From contig JADJTQ010000005.1 in NCBI GenBank assembly GCA_016711125.1, positions 434,001-498,000 of the forward strand: 64,000 nucleotides of DNA, in the 5' to 3' direction. The notes under the pieces were generated by a model. The model was not told the DNA's origin. It did not search any database and was given only the letters and a program-made list of their open reading frames with translations. Position 1 is the stretch's first letter. Every line of letters begins with the position of its first letter. Made by a program: the position numbers and the translations under genes. The DNA comes from Saprospiraceae bacterium. Lineage in GTDB: Bacteria > Bacteroidota > Bacteroidia > Chitinophagales > Saprospiraceae. This document shows, one piece after another, positions 1 to 8,105 of the stretch.

Positions 1-354
1 CTAATCGATAACCCGGGCGTTTGCGTAGAGATCCAAGGCCATATTAACCACCCTGATCGGGGAGCGGTCACTGCAGAATCCAGTGATTTTTTCTTGTCGG
101 TGGCGAGGGCTAGAGTTGTCTATGATTATCTCCAAATGTTTAATGATATCTCATCAGACCGCATGTATTATCGAGGATATGGTGATTGGGAAATGCTATT
201 TCCCCATTCCACTACAGAAAGAGAACAAAGATTAAACCGGCGGGTCGAGATCCATATTTGCACCTGTGAGCAAAGTAAAAATTCACCAAACAGTGAAGGG
301 AGTGACAAATATCAGTTCTATAAATTGCAGGGAAAAGAGAACTTGTTTAATTAA
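1..354 (+). CDS. OmpA-family C-terminal domain protein (5' end outside window)
   Basis: The frame is open from the first base and ends at TAA 352-354, so only about 117 C-terminal residues are visible. They read as the peptidoglycan-binding OmpA/MotB domain: an NPGVCVEIQGH strand, a LSVARARVVYDYL helix, a RMYYRGYGD strand-turn and the closing NRRVEIHI strand. Such domains tether an outer-membrane or periplasmic protein to the cell wall. The family normally has TDxxG after the GH, whereas here the text is HINHPDRG, so diaminopimelate contacts may be altered. A TTG at 94 is only an internal codon, not the start. A short polar tail of about 25 residues follows the domain. The N-terminal part, which would show whether this is a porin-like barrel or a TPR/WD40-OmpA fusion, is missing. 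Confidence 0.85.
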   Translation, partial: LIDNPGVCVEIQGHINHPDRGAVTAESSDFFLSVARARVVYDYLQMFNDISSDRMYYRGYGDWEMLFPHSTTEREQRLNRRVEIHICTCEQSKNSPNSEGSDKYQFYKLQGKENLFN

Positions 355-670
355 TCCGCACTATTTTCATTGGTTCTTGCGTATTTATAGTGGGTCGATT
401 TTATTCTATTTATCTTTCTTCGAAGCCGCAGAATGTAAATTCTGCTCTCTCTTGTTGAGTGAGAGAGAGGAAGATCTACATCTTTCGGTTCTAAAGAAAA
501 GCAGAAATTGCAGTTTACCCACTAAATATGAGCAAGAACCCTTTACATTTTCTATAGTTGCCAGTATATACCCAGATTGCTCATCAGGCAATCTAACCCC
601 AAATTATTGAAGATAGAAAAGGCTCATGGAGATTCATCTGATTCGAACCGAATGTGATATATCATCTTGA
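355..670. other. Convergent intergenic region with small hairpins
   Basis: This lies between the OmpA-type gene (plus) and the permease remnant (minus). No convincing gene is present. Three inverted repeats are visible: GCAGAAT/ATTCTGC at 428-445, a CT-rich/GA-rich pair at about 446-468, and AGATTGC/GCAATCT at 574-594. None has a clear T-run, so a shared terminator role is only a guess. Confidence 0.4.
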
Positions 671-1624
671 TTATTCATTGCGCAAACTATCAACTGGATT
701 AGCTAAAGCCGCTTTGATACTTTGCAAACTGACGGTGAGTATGGCGATAAACAAAGCAATCGATCCCGCCGATACTAATATCCATCAGCTCATGGACGAT
801 TTGTAAGCAAAATTTTGCAACCATTTATGTCCAAAATATAGGGATAGTGGAACTGCCAGGATAATGGCAAAGACAACAATTTTAATAAAGTCTTTATTTA
901 GTATCAGTACAATGCCTTTGATACTGGCACCCAAAACTTTTCTGATGCCGATTTCTTTGGTCCTCACCGAGATCATGTAGGAAGTGAGCCCAAAAAGACC
1001 AAGACAGGCAATAAAAACGGCAAATAGGGAACAAATGCCAATGATTTTTCCGAGTCGACTATCGGCTTCATATTGGGCATTGTATTGATCATCGAAAAAG
1101 AAGTATTGAAAGGGGTTTTCGGGAAAAACCGACGCCCAGGTGGTTTCGGTTTTACTGATCAAATCTTTGATCCGATCGGATACAGATCCATGATATTGAA
1201 TGGGGTAATAGAGCGGATCTGGGATATAATTCCACAAGATCGTCGGCTCAAAGTCGTGTCGTAGTGACTTATGATGATAATTTTTAAAAACGTTGATTAT
1301 TGGCAATATTCTCTCATCCGATTGAAATCGAATCATCTTGCCAATGGCATCTTCCGAATTGGTAAATCCTAATAATCTCAAGGCAGCCTCATTTATGGCG
1401 AAGCCCCGATCATCCGCTGCTGTCTGTCGTGAAAAATCTTTACCTGCAAGTATTTTCAACCCATAGGTATCAAAATAATCTTCGTCTATGCGGTAGGAGG
1501 TAAAACTGGCTCCCGTATTTTCGTCTGCACCGGCCATACGAATTCCTCCCCTGCTATCAAGGTCGAGATAGTATCGACCAGGAACAGCCGGAGAATGTAA
1601 ATGCTCCTCTCGTTTGATTTGAAG
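671..1624 (-). pseudogene. FtsX/MacB-like ABC permease, C-terminal half only, with premature stop
   Basis: This is the second half of a permease of the same family as its upstream neighbour. It contains the end of the second periplasmic domain (RIDEDYFDTYGLKILAG, GKMIRFQSD), a helix near GLFGLTSYMISVRTKEIGIRKVLGAS, and further membrane helices. It has no N-terminal half: its readable frame begins directly behind the stop codon of the upstream permease. An in-frame TGA at 785-787 interrupts the last segment. The same frame then continues through a typical tail (WILVSAGSIALF ... NPVDSLRNE) to TAA at 671-673, so the TGA probably replaced a TGG tryptophan codon. Half-gene plus nonsense mutation make a dead duplicate the best reading. 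A shortened protein from the ATG at 1537 cannot be excluded. Confidence 0.8.
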
Positions 1625-4084
1625 TTATTCATCGCTCAGATATTTGATTGGGTTTCTGGCAGTAGCCATCAAAGTTTGAACCCAAATAATAGTGAAGAGT
1701 AAAATGATAAAAGAAATAATTGGGATGCAAAAAGTATAAAAATCAATCGTAGTCTGGTAAGAGAAACCCTGTAGCCATTGGTTGCTCCACCAGTGGCTGA
1801 CCGGGATCGCAATAGCGGTGGCAAATATAAAAACAGAAAAGTATTCCTTCCCGACCAATTTTGTTAAGTCGGCTTGGCGTGCTCCGATGACTCTCCGAAT
1901 AGCTAATTCTTTTGCCCGTTTTTTTAAAGTATAGGTCAATAGACTGGTTAGACCGATGAGTGAGACCAGAATAGCTAATGCAGACAAAATGCTCAACAGT
2001 TTTACTTGCGTTTGATCCTGCCTGTACAAGTTGTCAAAAAGGTCATCTAAAAAATAATATTCCATTGGGTAAGAAAAAAGGTCATTCCATACTTGCTCAA
2101 TCCTGGCTACAGTCTGACCAAGATCGGATGGTGTCAATTTGAGAAGAAAGGTGTGTAACCAGATGGGCTCTACAACCATCACCAAAGGTTCGATCTTATT
2201 TCGCAGCGATTCCTGATGATAATCTTTGATGATTCCGGTAATAGCACCGTAAGCAAGATTAAATCCGCCAATGGAGAAATTGATTTCCTGCCCCAATGCT
2301 TCATGAGGATTATTCCATCCTAATTGATGCATGGCTGTTTCGTTGATCACATATTTGCGACTTGCCTGAGCCAGGTAATCGGTTGGAGTTAATTGTTCGT
2401 TAAATTGGGGAAAAGGTACCTGTTTGTTGTCACGAGCAAACCCTTGACCAGCTAGAAGCATCAAATCCATCGTTTCGATAAAATCGGGATCAACAATTTG
2501 TATGTCCATTTGTGCTGCATTTGCTATATCCTGATTTTTTCCCTTTATCAGGACTGGTCCGGTATCTCTTATCTCATCGGAAGGTACCTGCATGCAAGCT
2601 GTGGTGGCTACTACCCCAGGAAGATTTCTCGTCTGATTTTTAAAAGTGGGAAAATCTTTGACAACGGCTTCGGGTACATTGGGTATGGCTAATACTTGTG
2701 CGATATTTAGACCGAGGTTTTTGCTACTTAGGTATTTGAGTTGAGCCCGGGTAATTAGTGTGCCGAATACTAAAATAAATGCTGAACAAAACTGAAGTGC
2801 AATTAGCCCTTTGCGCACATTAATTTTTTCATATCTGGATACGGTCATATTCTTGCCGTATTTAATGGCCTGAATAACTTTTACGGATGTGACATATAGG
2901 ATCGGAAAAATGGATGTCAACGCGGCCGTGCCCAAGGATAGTCCGACTAAAGCAATTGAGAGAAGAGGTAATGGCAGCAAACCGTGCATGCTGGTCCATT
3001 TCTGCAAGGTGGGGAGGAATAAAGAAGCTAAGATGAGACCAATTAGTAGACCACAAGAGCTATAAAAAAATGCTTCCCCAAACAGTTGGAGAGCGATATG
3101 TTTGCGGCCGGCACCTAGAATTTTACGAACGCCCACCTCTTTGCCCCGGGTGAGCGTGATTGCCAGATTGACATTAGAGAAGTTGATGATACCGATAACC
3201 CAGATAAATAATCCAAACCAAAGAAATATAGTCAGGTAAATACGATGTCCATTTGGTTGGATCTCACGGGCAAGCTGCGAATCGAGATGGATGCTGGACA
3301 GCGGTTGAAAAATAATTTGTACGGAAGCCCGCGCAACATCAGTTTGGTATTTGGCAATAAAGTCGGCGATCTTTTCATTGACTGACTCAATGTTAGCCTG
3401 ATCTTTTAAAGAAACATAAACATACGCCCATCCTTCCCTTTCTTTTTCACTGGCAAAAGAGAATAACATTTCTACGGGAAGATGGGTGTTGGATGGCAAA
3501 TCGTCCATGATTCCCGTGATGGTATAAGTGACCTCGACCGGTGTCAAGTCGCCTGAGACCTGGATTTTTTGACCAATAACATCGGTTTGCGAAAAGATTT
3601 TCAACGCCTCTGATTTGGTCAATACTACTGAGTAAGGTTTTTCTAGGGCGGTTGATGCGTTGCCGGCAATCAGTGTAAAGCTAAATACATCAAAAACGTT
3701 CGGGTCGGTGACATAAGCATGATCAGGTTTAAATCTTTTCTCTCCAACCCTCAGATATTTCTGTTCTTGATTTTGAAAGCGGATTAATTGGTTGATTTCG
3801 GGAATATCACTAGGTAGTTGATTGATATAGCTAACCGGAACTCTGGCCCAATGAACGTTGAAATCATCGGAAGTGGTGGCATACGTCGCCCGAAAGATTC
3901 GGTCTCTTTTCTGATGAAAATCTTCAAAGCTGTTTTCATAGAATAAGTATGAGCCAATTAACAGAATGGAAGCAAACGTGATGGCCAGTCCAAGATTATT
4001 TAAAAGGTTAAACAGGACGTGTTTTTTCAAATTTCGCCATGCACTTCTGAATGCAACAGATAATAAGTTCAGTACTTCTGTCAT
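1625..4084 (-). CDS. ABC transporter permease, FtsX/MacB-like (819 aa)
   Basis: This is a full-length member of the duplicated FtsX-permease family common in Bacteroidota. An N-terminal membrane helix (about residues 30-50) is followed by a large periplasmic domain, three helices around 285-420, a central helix near 425-450, a second periplasmic domain and a final three-helix bundle ending NPIKYLSDE. The signature GKEVGVRKILGAGRKHI follows the first half, and the matching KELAIRRVIGARQADL follows the second. Such proteins work with a separate LolD/MacB-like ATPase in export of peptides or lipoproteins, or in envelope stress responses. No ATPase gene is visible here. The ATG start gives the usual cytoplasmic lead-in (SAWRNLKKH). 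The downstream tandem copy is broken. Confidence 0.85.
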   Translation of the reverse strand: MTEVLNLLSVAFRSAWRNLKKHVLFNLLNNLGLAITFASILLIGSYLFYENSFEDFHQKRDRIFRATYATTSDDFNVHWARVPVSYINQLPSDIPEINQLIRFQNQEQKYLRVGEKRFKPDHAYVTDPNVFDVFSFTLIAGNASTALEKPYSVVLTKSEALKIFSQTDVIGQKIQVSGDLTPVEVTYTITGIMDDLPSNTHLPVEMLFSFASEKEREGWAYVYVSLKDQANIESVNEKIADFIAKYQTDVARASVQIIFQPLSSIHLDSQLAREIQPNGHRIYLTIFLWFGLFIWVIGIINFSNVNLAITLTRGKEVGVRKILGAGRKHIALQLFGEAFFYSSCGLLIGLILASLFLPTLQKWTSMHGLLPLPLLSIALVGLSLGTAALTSIFPILYVTSVKVIQAIKYGKNMTVSRYEKINVRKGLIALQFCSAFILVFGTLITRAQLKYLSSKNLGLNIAQVLAIPNVPEAVVKDFPTFKNQTRNLPGVVATTACMQVPSDEIRDTGPVLIKGKNQDIANAAQMDIQIVDPDFIETMDLMLLAGQGFARDNKQVPFPQFNEQLTPTDYLAQASRKYVINETAMHQLGWNNPHEALGQEINFSIGGFNLAYGAITGIIKDYHQESLRNKIEPLVMVVEPIWLHTFLLKLTPSDLGQTVARIEQVWNDLFSYPMEYYFLDDLFDNLYRQDQTQVKLLSILSALAILVSLIGLTSLLTYTLKKRAKELAIRRVIGARQADLTKLVGKEYFSVFIFATAIAIPVSHWWSNQWLQGFSYQTTIDFYTFCIPIISFIILLFTIIWVQTLMATARNPIKYLSDE

Positions 4085-4188
4085 ACTATATTTCGTTCAT
4101 TGAAGATTTGAACGTCTTATATGCTTCCTTGGTATTCTAATATGTAACGGAGCCTTGAATGGATTTTCAGGGATATAGTCTTGCATAG

Positions 4189-4677
4189 TTATCTTGGCGG
4201 AGATGGCAACATATTACGTATGGCTGCAATCTTCCACAGACCATGATCCCTCCAGACGACAAAAGTGCTCCACATCTTTCGGTCAGGTGATCCCAGACTA
4301 CCTTTGATTTCATACCTGGCATCGGCTATGGCTGTTTCCAAAGAAAAGAACCGGACCTTTTCAACGGTCAATGTCCGATCGCCGGGATTATTTCGGCTGC
4401 TGCTCATCATCCCTTCTACGAGTGCATCAATTCCAGATCGCCATTCACCTTATGACACTAGTTGATCGGCTTCAGAAGTAAAAAGCTGTCTGATTTTATC
4501 TTCATTGTTTTCCTCACGGGCATTGGCATAGGCACCAACAAGCTCTTTGATTTGGGCAATATCTTCCGATGACTGAGCATGTAACAGCGGGGACCAAACA
4601 GGGGACAAGGCACAGAAGGAAGCCAAGAGAAATGTGCGATAATAGCAGATAATAGAGGTATCGGTCTTTAATCGCAT
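4189..4677 (-). pseudogene. SnoaL/DUF4440-like secreted protein, interrupted by in-frame stop
   Basis: Two pieces in the same reading frame together form one NTF2-like protein of about 160 residues. The first has a probable signal peptide ending near LLHAQ and a helix IKELVGAYANAREENNEDKIRQLF. The second has the typical strands VEKVRFFSLETAIADARYEI and TFVVWRDHGLWKIAAIRNM. A TAA at 4450-4452 separates them, and the residues on both sides (ADQLVS / GEWRSGIDALVEGM) join naturally. Proteins of this family are small cone-shaped folds with varied or unknown activities, often annotated as SgcJ/EcaC oxidoreductase-like. The stop is a substitution-type lesion, not a homopolymer indel. The gene lies 11 bp downstream of the chitinase on the same strand, so the two were probably co-transcribed. 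Confidence 0.75.
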
Positions 4678-4688
4678 TGAATAGTATT

Positions 4689-5864
4689 TTAAGGATTATT
4701 GAAATTTTGATTAATCACATCCAGCAGATATTCTTTAGGGTCGCTCATGTATTGCCAGAACATAATCCCAGCAAGATTATACTCTAAAATGTATTTGCAT
4801 TTGATCTCAATTGATTCTTCATCATCATAGACAACCAGTTGATTATTGTTGGGGTTAAATAAATAGGGAGATTTTGCTTTCTGATCCCAATATCGAATAA
4901 ATGCGGGATTGGTCAGCATTGAGTCGCGGATAAAGCTGAATCCTCCGGCTCGCACCACGGAATCCCGAGGCATGTTAATTCCATGATTTTCATCTGTTTT
5001 CATAATCCAGCTCCGGCCATAGAAGGGCACCCCCAATACAATTTTTTCGATGGGTACTCCCGCTTTCACGAAGTTGTCAATATCCCTTTTTGCAGATTGT
5101 GTTTTTTCGTAGGTGTCTGGAGAAAACAGATTGCTTTGATGTCCCACAATCGGGCCGCCCGTGTAGTAGTCATAACTCATGATATTGATAAAATCTTGTG
5201 GTTTTGCTGCGGCACCCATGTCTGTATGGTCAAGAAATGACTGAGCTCCGGCCACAGCCGAAGTCAAAAAATATTTTTGACCCGTTTCACGACTCAATTG
5301 ATCAAGTTCAGCACGTAAAGATTCAAACATGTAGGTATTGTTAGTTCGATCGTCGTCGCGAAATATGTTGTCTTCTCCTTTTTGACCTGGATATTCCCAA
5401 TCGATATCGACACCATCCAGGTGAAACTGACGCACAATTTCGACTGATGATTCTGCGAATTTCCTTCTTGAACTTTCGGTTAAAACTGCATCGGAAAAGT
5501 TTTCACTCCATGACCACCCACCTATCGAGATCAGTATCTTTAGATCCGGATTTCTACTTTTTAAAGCATTTAGTTTACGAAAATTGATGGAGTCTGTTAC
5601 CAGGTTGGTTAGCCACGCCATGCTATCCCGTACATTGACAAATGCATAATTGATGTGAGTGATCTTCAGTGGATCTATCAGATCGGTATCTAGCTCTCCC
5701 CGAAATCCGGGCACATAACCTACAATTACTTTTTGATGAACTTGGTTGAAAGCTGTTGTTTCGGGGTTATTGTAACAGGCGAATATCAGGCAGTACAGTA
5801 CGCTGATCGCTACTATAAAAGTGGGTTTAGTCATTTGCTTAAGGTTCATTACGATTGTTGACAT
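4689..5864 (-). CDS. GH18 chitinase-family lipoprotein (391 aa)
   Basis: This is a glycoside hydrolase family 18 TIM barrel. It has the catalytic DxxDxDxE motif as DGVDIDWE (residues 150-157, acid Glu157), the preceding SIGGW (113-117) and the MSYDYY substrate-assistance motif (229-234), all intact. A late FWQYMSDP segment matches the last barrel strand. A hydrophobic N-terminus ending LIFAC (Cys30) looks like a lipobox, so the enzyme is probably anchored to the membrane, perhaps at the cell surface. With that signal, ATG codons at residue 6 or 11 are more likely starts than the first one. The family cleaves chitin or N-glycan cores (endo-beta-N-acetylglucosaminidases), and sequence alone does not decide the substrate. 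It is one of the few undamaged polysaccharide enzymes in the window. Confidence 0.88.
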   Translation of the reverse strand: MSTIVMNLKQMTKPTFIVAISVLYCLIFACYNNPETTAFNQVHQKVIVGYVPGFRGELDTDLIDPLKITHINYAFVNVRDSMAWLTNLVTDSINFRKLNALKSRNPDLKILISIGGWSWSENFSDAVLTESSRRKFAESSVEIVRQFHLDGVDIDWEYPGQKGEDNIFRDDDRTNNTYMFESLRAELDQLSRETGQKYFLTSAVAGAQSFLDHTDMGAAAKPQDFINIMSYDYYTGGPIVGHQSNLFSPDTYEKTQSAKRDIDNFVKAGVPIEKIVLGVPFYGRSWIMKTDENHGINMPRDSVVRAGGFSFIRDSMLTNPAFIRYWDQKAKSPYLFNPNNNQLVVYDDEESIEIKCKYILEYNLAGIMFWQYMSDPKEYLLDVINQNFNNP

Positions 5865-6308
5865 CCATGTCAGTAGGGTTTAAAGTATATGATGATTCCT
5901 CTGATCGGTTCCAATCAAGGACGATTACCCAAGTTAGCCATTTCCTGAAATGATTTTGGTACAGGATGACGGGACTAGTGATTTCTTTCATGACTTCCTA
6001 TCGCAATTCCCTTTACCCCGGGTTTAAGATAGTAGAGTGGTGACTTATTTGGGATGCTAATTTGAGGTATATTTTCATAAAATCCCACTTTTTAACACCC
6101 TTAATGATGTTTTTTGGATAGTCTACTAATCTATACATTATATCTTATCAGATGTGTAAATAGCTTATATATAAGCTTATTTGTATAATTATTTTAACAT
6201 ATGTATATGATTGTATCTAATTTGAGTATATTAGATACTTTATTTGAGTCTAAAAATCGAGTTAACTAGGGTCTGATGAGCCTGATAGAGGCAAAGATTT
6301 GATAAAAA
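5865..6308. other. AT-rich divergent intergenic region with two palindromes
   Basis: This region separates the divergent chitinase and mraZ genes and holds no credible ORF. A perfect 16-bp palindrome AGCTTATATATAAGCT occupies 6162-6177. A 9-bp perfect inverted repeat, GTATCTAAT / ATTAGATAC, with an 8-nt loop lies at 6213-6238. They may be regulator sites or transcript-end hairpins. Neither matches a site I can name. Confidence 0.6.
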
Positions 6309-6333
6309 GTGGGAAAATGTGGTTGATTGTGGA
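6309..6333 (+). promoter_or_regulatory. MraZ-binding boxes (three GTGGN repeats, 10-bp period)
   Basis: Three direct repeats GTGGG, GTGGT and GTGGA begin at 6309, 6319 and 6329, exactly one helical turn apart. MraZ is known to bind tandem TGGGN repeats separated by 5 bp in front of its own gene. The position just upstream of the candidate promoter of mraZ fits autoregulation of the whole dcw cluster. The third repeat overlaps a perfect DnaA-box consensus (TGTGGATAA, 6328-6336). Confidence 0.8.
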
Positions 6334-6349
6334 TAAATCTTTAAATTTG
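6323..6349 (+). promoter_or_regulatory. Candidate mraZ/dcw promoter (Bacteroidetes type)
   Basis: TAAATTTG at 6342-6349 fits the Bacteroidetes -7 box TAnnTTTG. A TTG at 6323-6325 lies 16 nt upstream and could serve as the -33 element, though the spacing is at the short end. The transcript would start near 6356, leaving a short leader before the ATG at 6383. The -33 region overlaps the MraZ boxes. Confidence 0.5.
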
Positions 6350-6382
6350 AGACACTAACGGGTTAGAAAAAGACACTGAACG

Positions 6383-6841
6383 ATGCCACAATTTCATGGC
6401 GAGTATGAATGTAAGCTGGACTCCAAAGGACGCATCAGGATGCCGTCACCATTATTGCGGCAACTGGGTGGAGGAGGACCGTATACATTTTTTGTCAATC
6501 GTGGTTTTGAAAAATGTCTGATGATTTATCCTGAAAAAGTTTGGGAGAACACACTTGAAAGAATAAATGAGTTAAACGTATACCGTACTGAAGACCGAAA
6601 TTTTATCCGTTATTTTTTCCGGGGGGTGAGTGACGTAACTACAGACACTGCCGATCGGATCTTACTGAACAAAGGGCTCTTAGATTATGCATCCATCAGA
6701 AAGGATGTGATTCTTTTTGCTTACCTGGATCGAATTGAAATGTGGGATAAGAAAACCTACGATGAATGGTTAAATCGTGAACCAGAAGACTTTGCGAATC
6801 TGGCTGAAAAGGTCTTAGGGAGGCCCGAAGCAGGAAACTGA
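6383..6841 (+). CDS. mraZ: Transcriptional regulator MraZ (152 aa)
   Basis: This has the typical MraZ start FHGEYECKLDSKGRIRMPSPL, the first of two AbrB/SpoVT-like swapped-hairpin domains. The second is seen around ADRILLNKGLLDYASI. MraZ forms a ring-shaped oligomer that binds tandem GTGGG-type repeats and controls the division and cell wall cluster. Three such repeats lie 50-74 bp upstream. The length is usual for the family. The stop codon overlaps the rsmH start (TGATG), pointing to translational coupling. No Shine-Dalgarno sequence is visible, as usual in this phylum. Confidence 0.95.
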   Translation: MPQFHGEYECKLDSKGRIRMPSPLLRQLGGGGPYTFFVNRGFEKCLMIYPEKVWENTLERINELNVYRTEDRNFIRYFFRGVSDVTTDTADRILLNKGLLDYASIRKDVILFAYLDRIEMWDKKTYDEWLNREPEDFANLAEKVLGRPEAGN

Positions 6842-7746
6842 TGAGCACCGGGTATCATGAACCGGTAATGTTGCATCAATGTATTGATGGGTTACTTTGG
6901 CAGGAAAACGGGATTTATGTCGATGCTACTTTTGGAGGTGGTGGACATAGCCGGGAAATACTCAACCGGATGGAGTCAAAAGGTCAATTAATTGCATTTG
7001 ATCAAGATGAAGATGCCCTTAAAAACACCATCCAGGATTTGCATTTTCAATTGGTGCACGGTAATTTTCGATTTATCAAGCATTATTTACGGTATCTCGG
7101 TGTACATCAAGTTCATGGTATACTTGCCGATTTGGGAGTCTCGTCATTTCAATTGGACGTTGATACCAAGGGTTTTTCGTTCAGTCGCGGCAATACATTT
7201 GACATGCGAATGAATCAACAAGCTACCAGATCAGCATTGGATATTGTGAATCATGAAAGCGAAGAAAACTTAGTAAATATATTTAGTACTTATGGTGAGG
7301 TGAGAAATTCGAAAACACTCGCCAAAGCCATTTTAACGGCAAGGGAACTGAAGCCAATTTCTAACACGCATGAATTTTTAAATTGTGTCGAGCCCCTGGC
7401 GATGGGAAATAAAGCCAGGTATTTAGCACAAGTATTTCAGGCTATTCGAATTAAGGTCAACGATGAAATTGGGGCTTTACAGGATTTTCTTGCCGCAGGA
7501 GTTGATATGTTGATACCAGGAGGACGTCTTGTGGTATTAACATATCACTCAATTGAAGATCGCATTGTCAAACATTTTATTAGAAATGGAAAGACAGAAT
7601 TTTCGATGCCATCTGATCATTATGATTCTAAGGCAGATTGGACTTTAAGGCCTATTAATAAGAAACCAATCGTTGCCAATGACGAAGAAATTCGGAGAAA
7701 TAGCAGGGCCAGAAGTGCCAAACTCAGAATTGCAGAAAAAAAATGA
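6841..7746 (+). CDS. rsmH: 16S rRNA (cytosine1402-N4)-methyltransferase RsmH (301 aa)
   Basis: RsmH (formerly MraW) uses S-adenosylmethionine to methylate N4 of C1402 in the ribosomal decoding centre. The protein opens with HEPVMLHQCIDGL and the SAM-binding strand YVDATFGGGGHSREIL. It continues with DLGVSSFQLD and GFSFSRG and ends with the conserved tail RPINKKPI ... EEIRRNSRARSAKLRIAEK. Its length and all landmarks are standard. It starts on the last base of the mraZ stop and ends 7 nt before ftsL. Confidence 0.96.
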   Translation: MSTGYHEPVMLHQCIDGLLWQENGIYVDATFGGGGHSREILNRMESKGQLIAFDQDEDALKNTIQDLHFQLVHGNFRFIKHYLRYLGVHQVHGILADLGVSSFQLDVDTKGFSFSRGNTFDMRMNQQATRSALDIVNHESEENLVNIFSTYGEVRNSKTLAKAILTARELKPISNTHEFLNCVEPLAMGNKARYLAQVFQAIRIKVNDEIGALQDFLAAGVDMLIPGGRLVVLTYHSIEDRIVKHFIRNGKTEFSMPSDHYDSKADWTLRPINKKPIVANDEEIRRNSRARSAKLRIAEKK

Positions 7747-7753
7747 ACACACG

Positions 7754-8083
7754 ATGGCAGACGATCATCTTAATATTAACAAAACAAAACGGTCAACGGG
7801 ATTTATCAGCTATAGTTCTGAAAAAATCGGAGACAATCTACCCTATGTTTTCTTTTTAATTTTACTTGCCATGATCTATATTGGCAATGCACATTACACT
7901 GAAAAGAAAGTCCGAAAAATAGATGCCTTAAAAAACGAGATCAAGGAACTGACCTGGACCTACATGTCGGTCAAGTCTGATGCGATATATCAATCTACCT
8001 ATTCAAATCTATCTGAGCAGGTGAACCCCAATCAGCTTAGCAATGAAGGTAGTTTTCCAAAGAAATTATCAAATAAACCTTAA
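7754..8083 (+). CDS. ftsL: FtsL-like cell division protein (109 aa)
   Basis: This is a small bitopic membrane protein in the fixed ftsL position between rsmH and ftsI. A cytoplasmic lead of about 28 residues is followed by one membrane helix (about 29-47, LPYVFFLILLAMIYIG). After it comes a short coiled-coil (KKVRKIDALKNEIKELTWTYMSVK), as in the Bacteroidetes FtsL-like family, and then a low-complexity tail. FtsL helps hold the FtsQ-FtsB complex and activates FtsWI at the septum. I chose the ATG at 7754. The frame is open further upstream, but that extension overlaps rsmH by more than 70 bp and lacks conserved character. Confidence 0.85.
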   Translation: MADDHLNINKTKRSTGFISYSSEKIGDNLPYVFFLILLAMIYIGNAHYTEKKVRKIDALKNEIKELTWTYMSVKSDAIYQSTYSNLSEQVNPNQLSNEGSFPKKLSNKP

Positions 8084-8105
8084 AACCCGGTAAATTTTAG
8101 CCTCG

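Noticed and set aside
266..610. 114-aa plus-strand ORF behind the OmpA-type gene
   Set aside because: It overlaps the real frame, lacks protein-like patterning and spans hairpins. It is best read as noncoding.
6100..6382. Chromosomal replication origin upstream of mraZ
   Set aside because: The region is AT-rich with palindromes and has one perfect DnaA box, but only one was found, and dnaA or other origin-flanking genes are absent.
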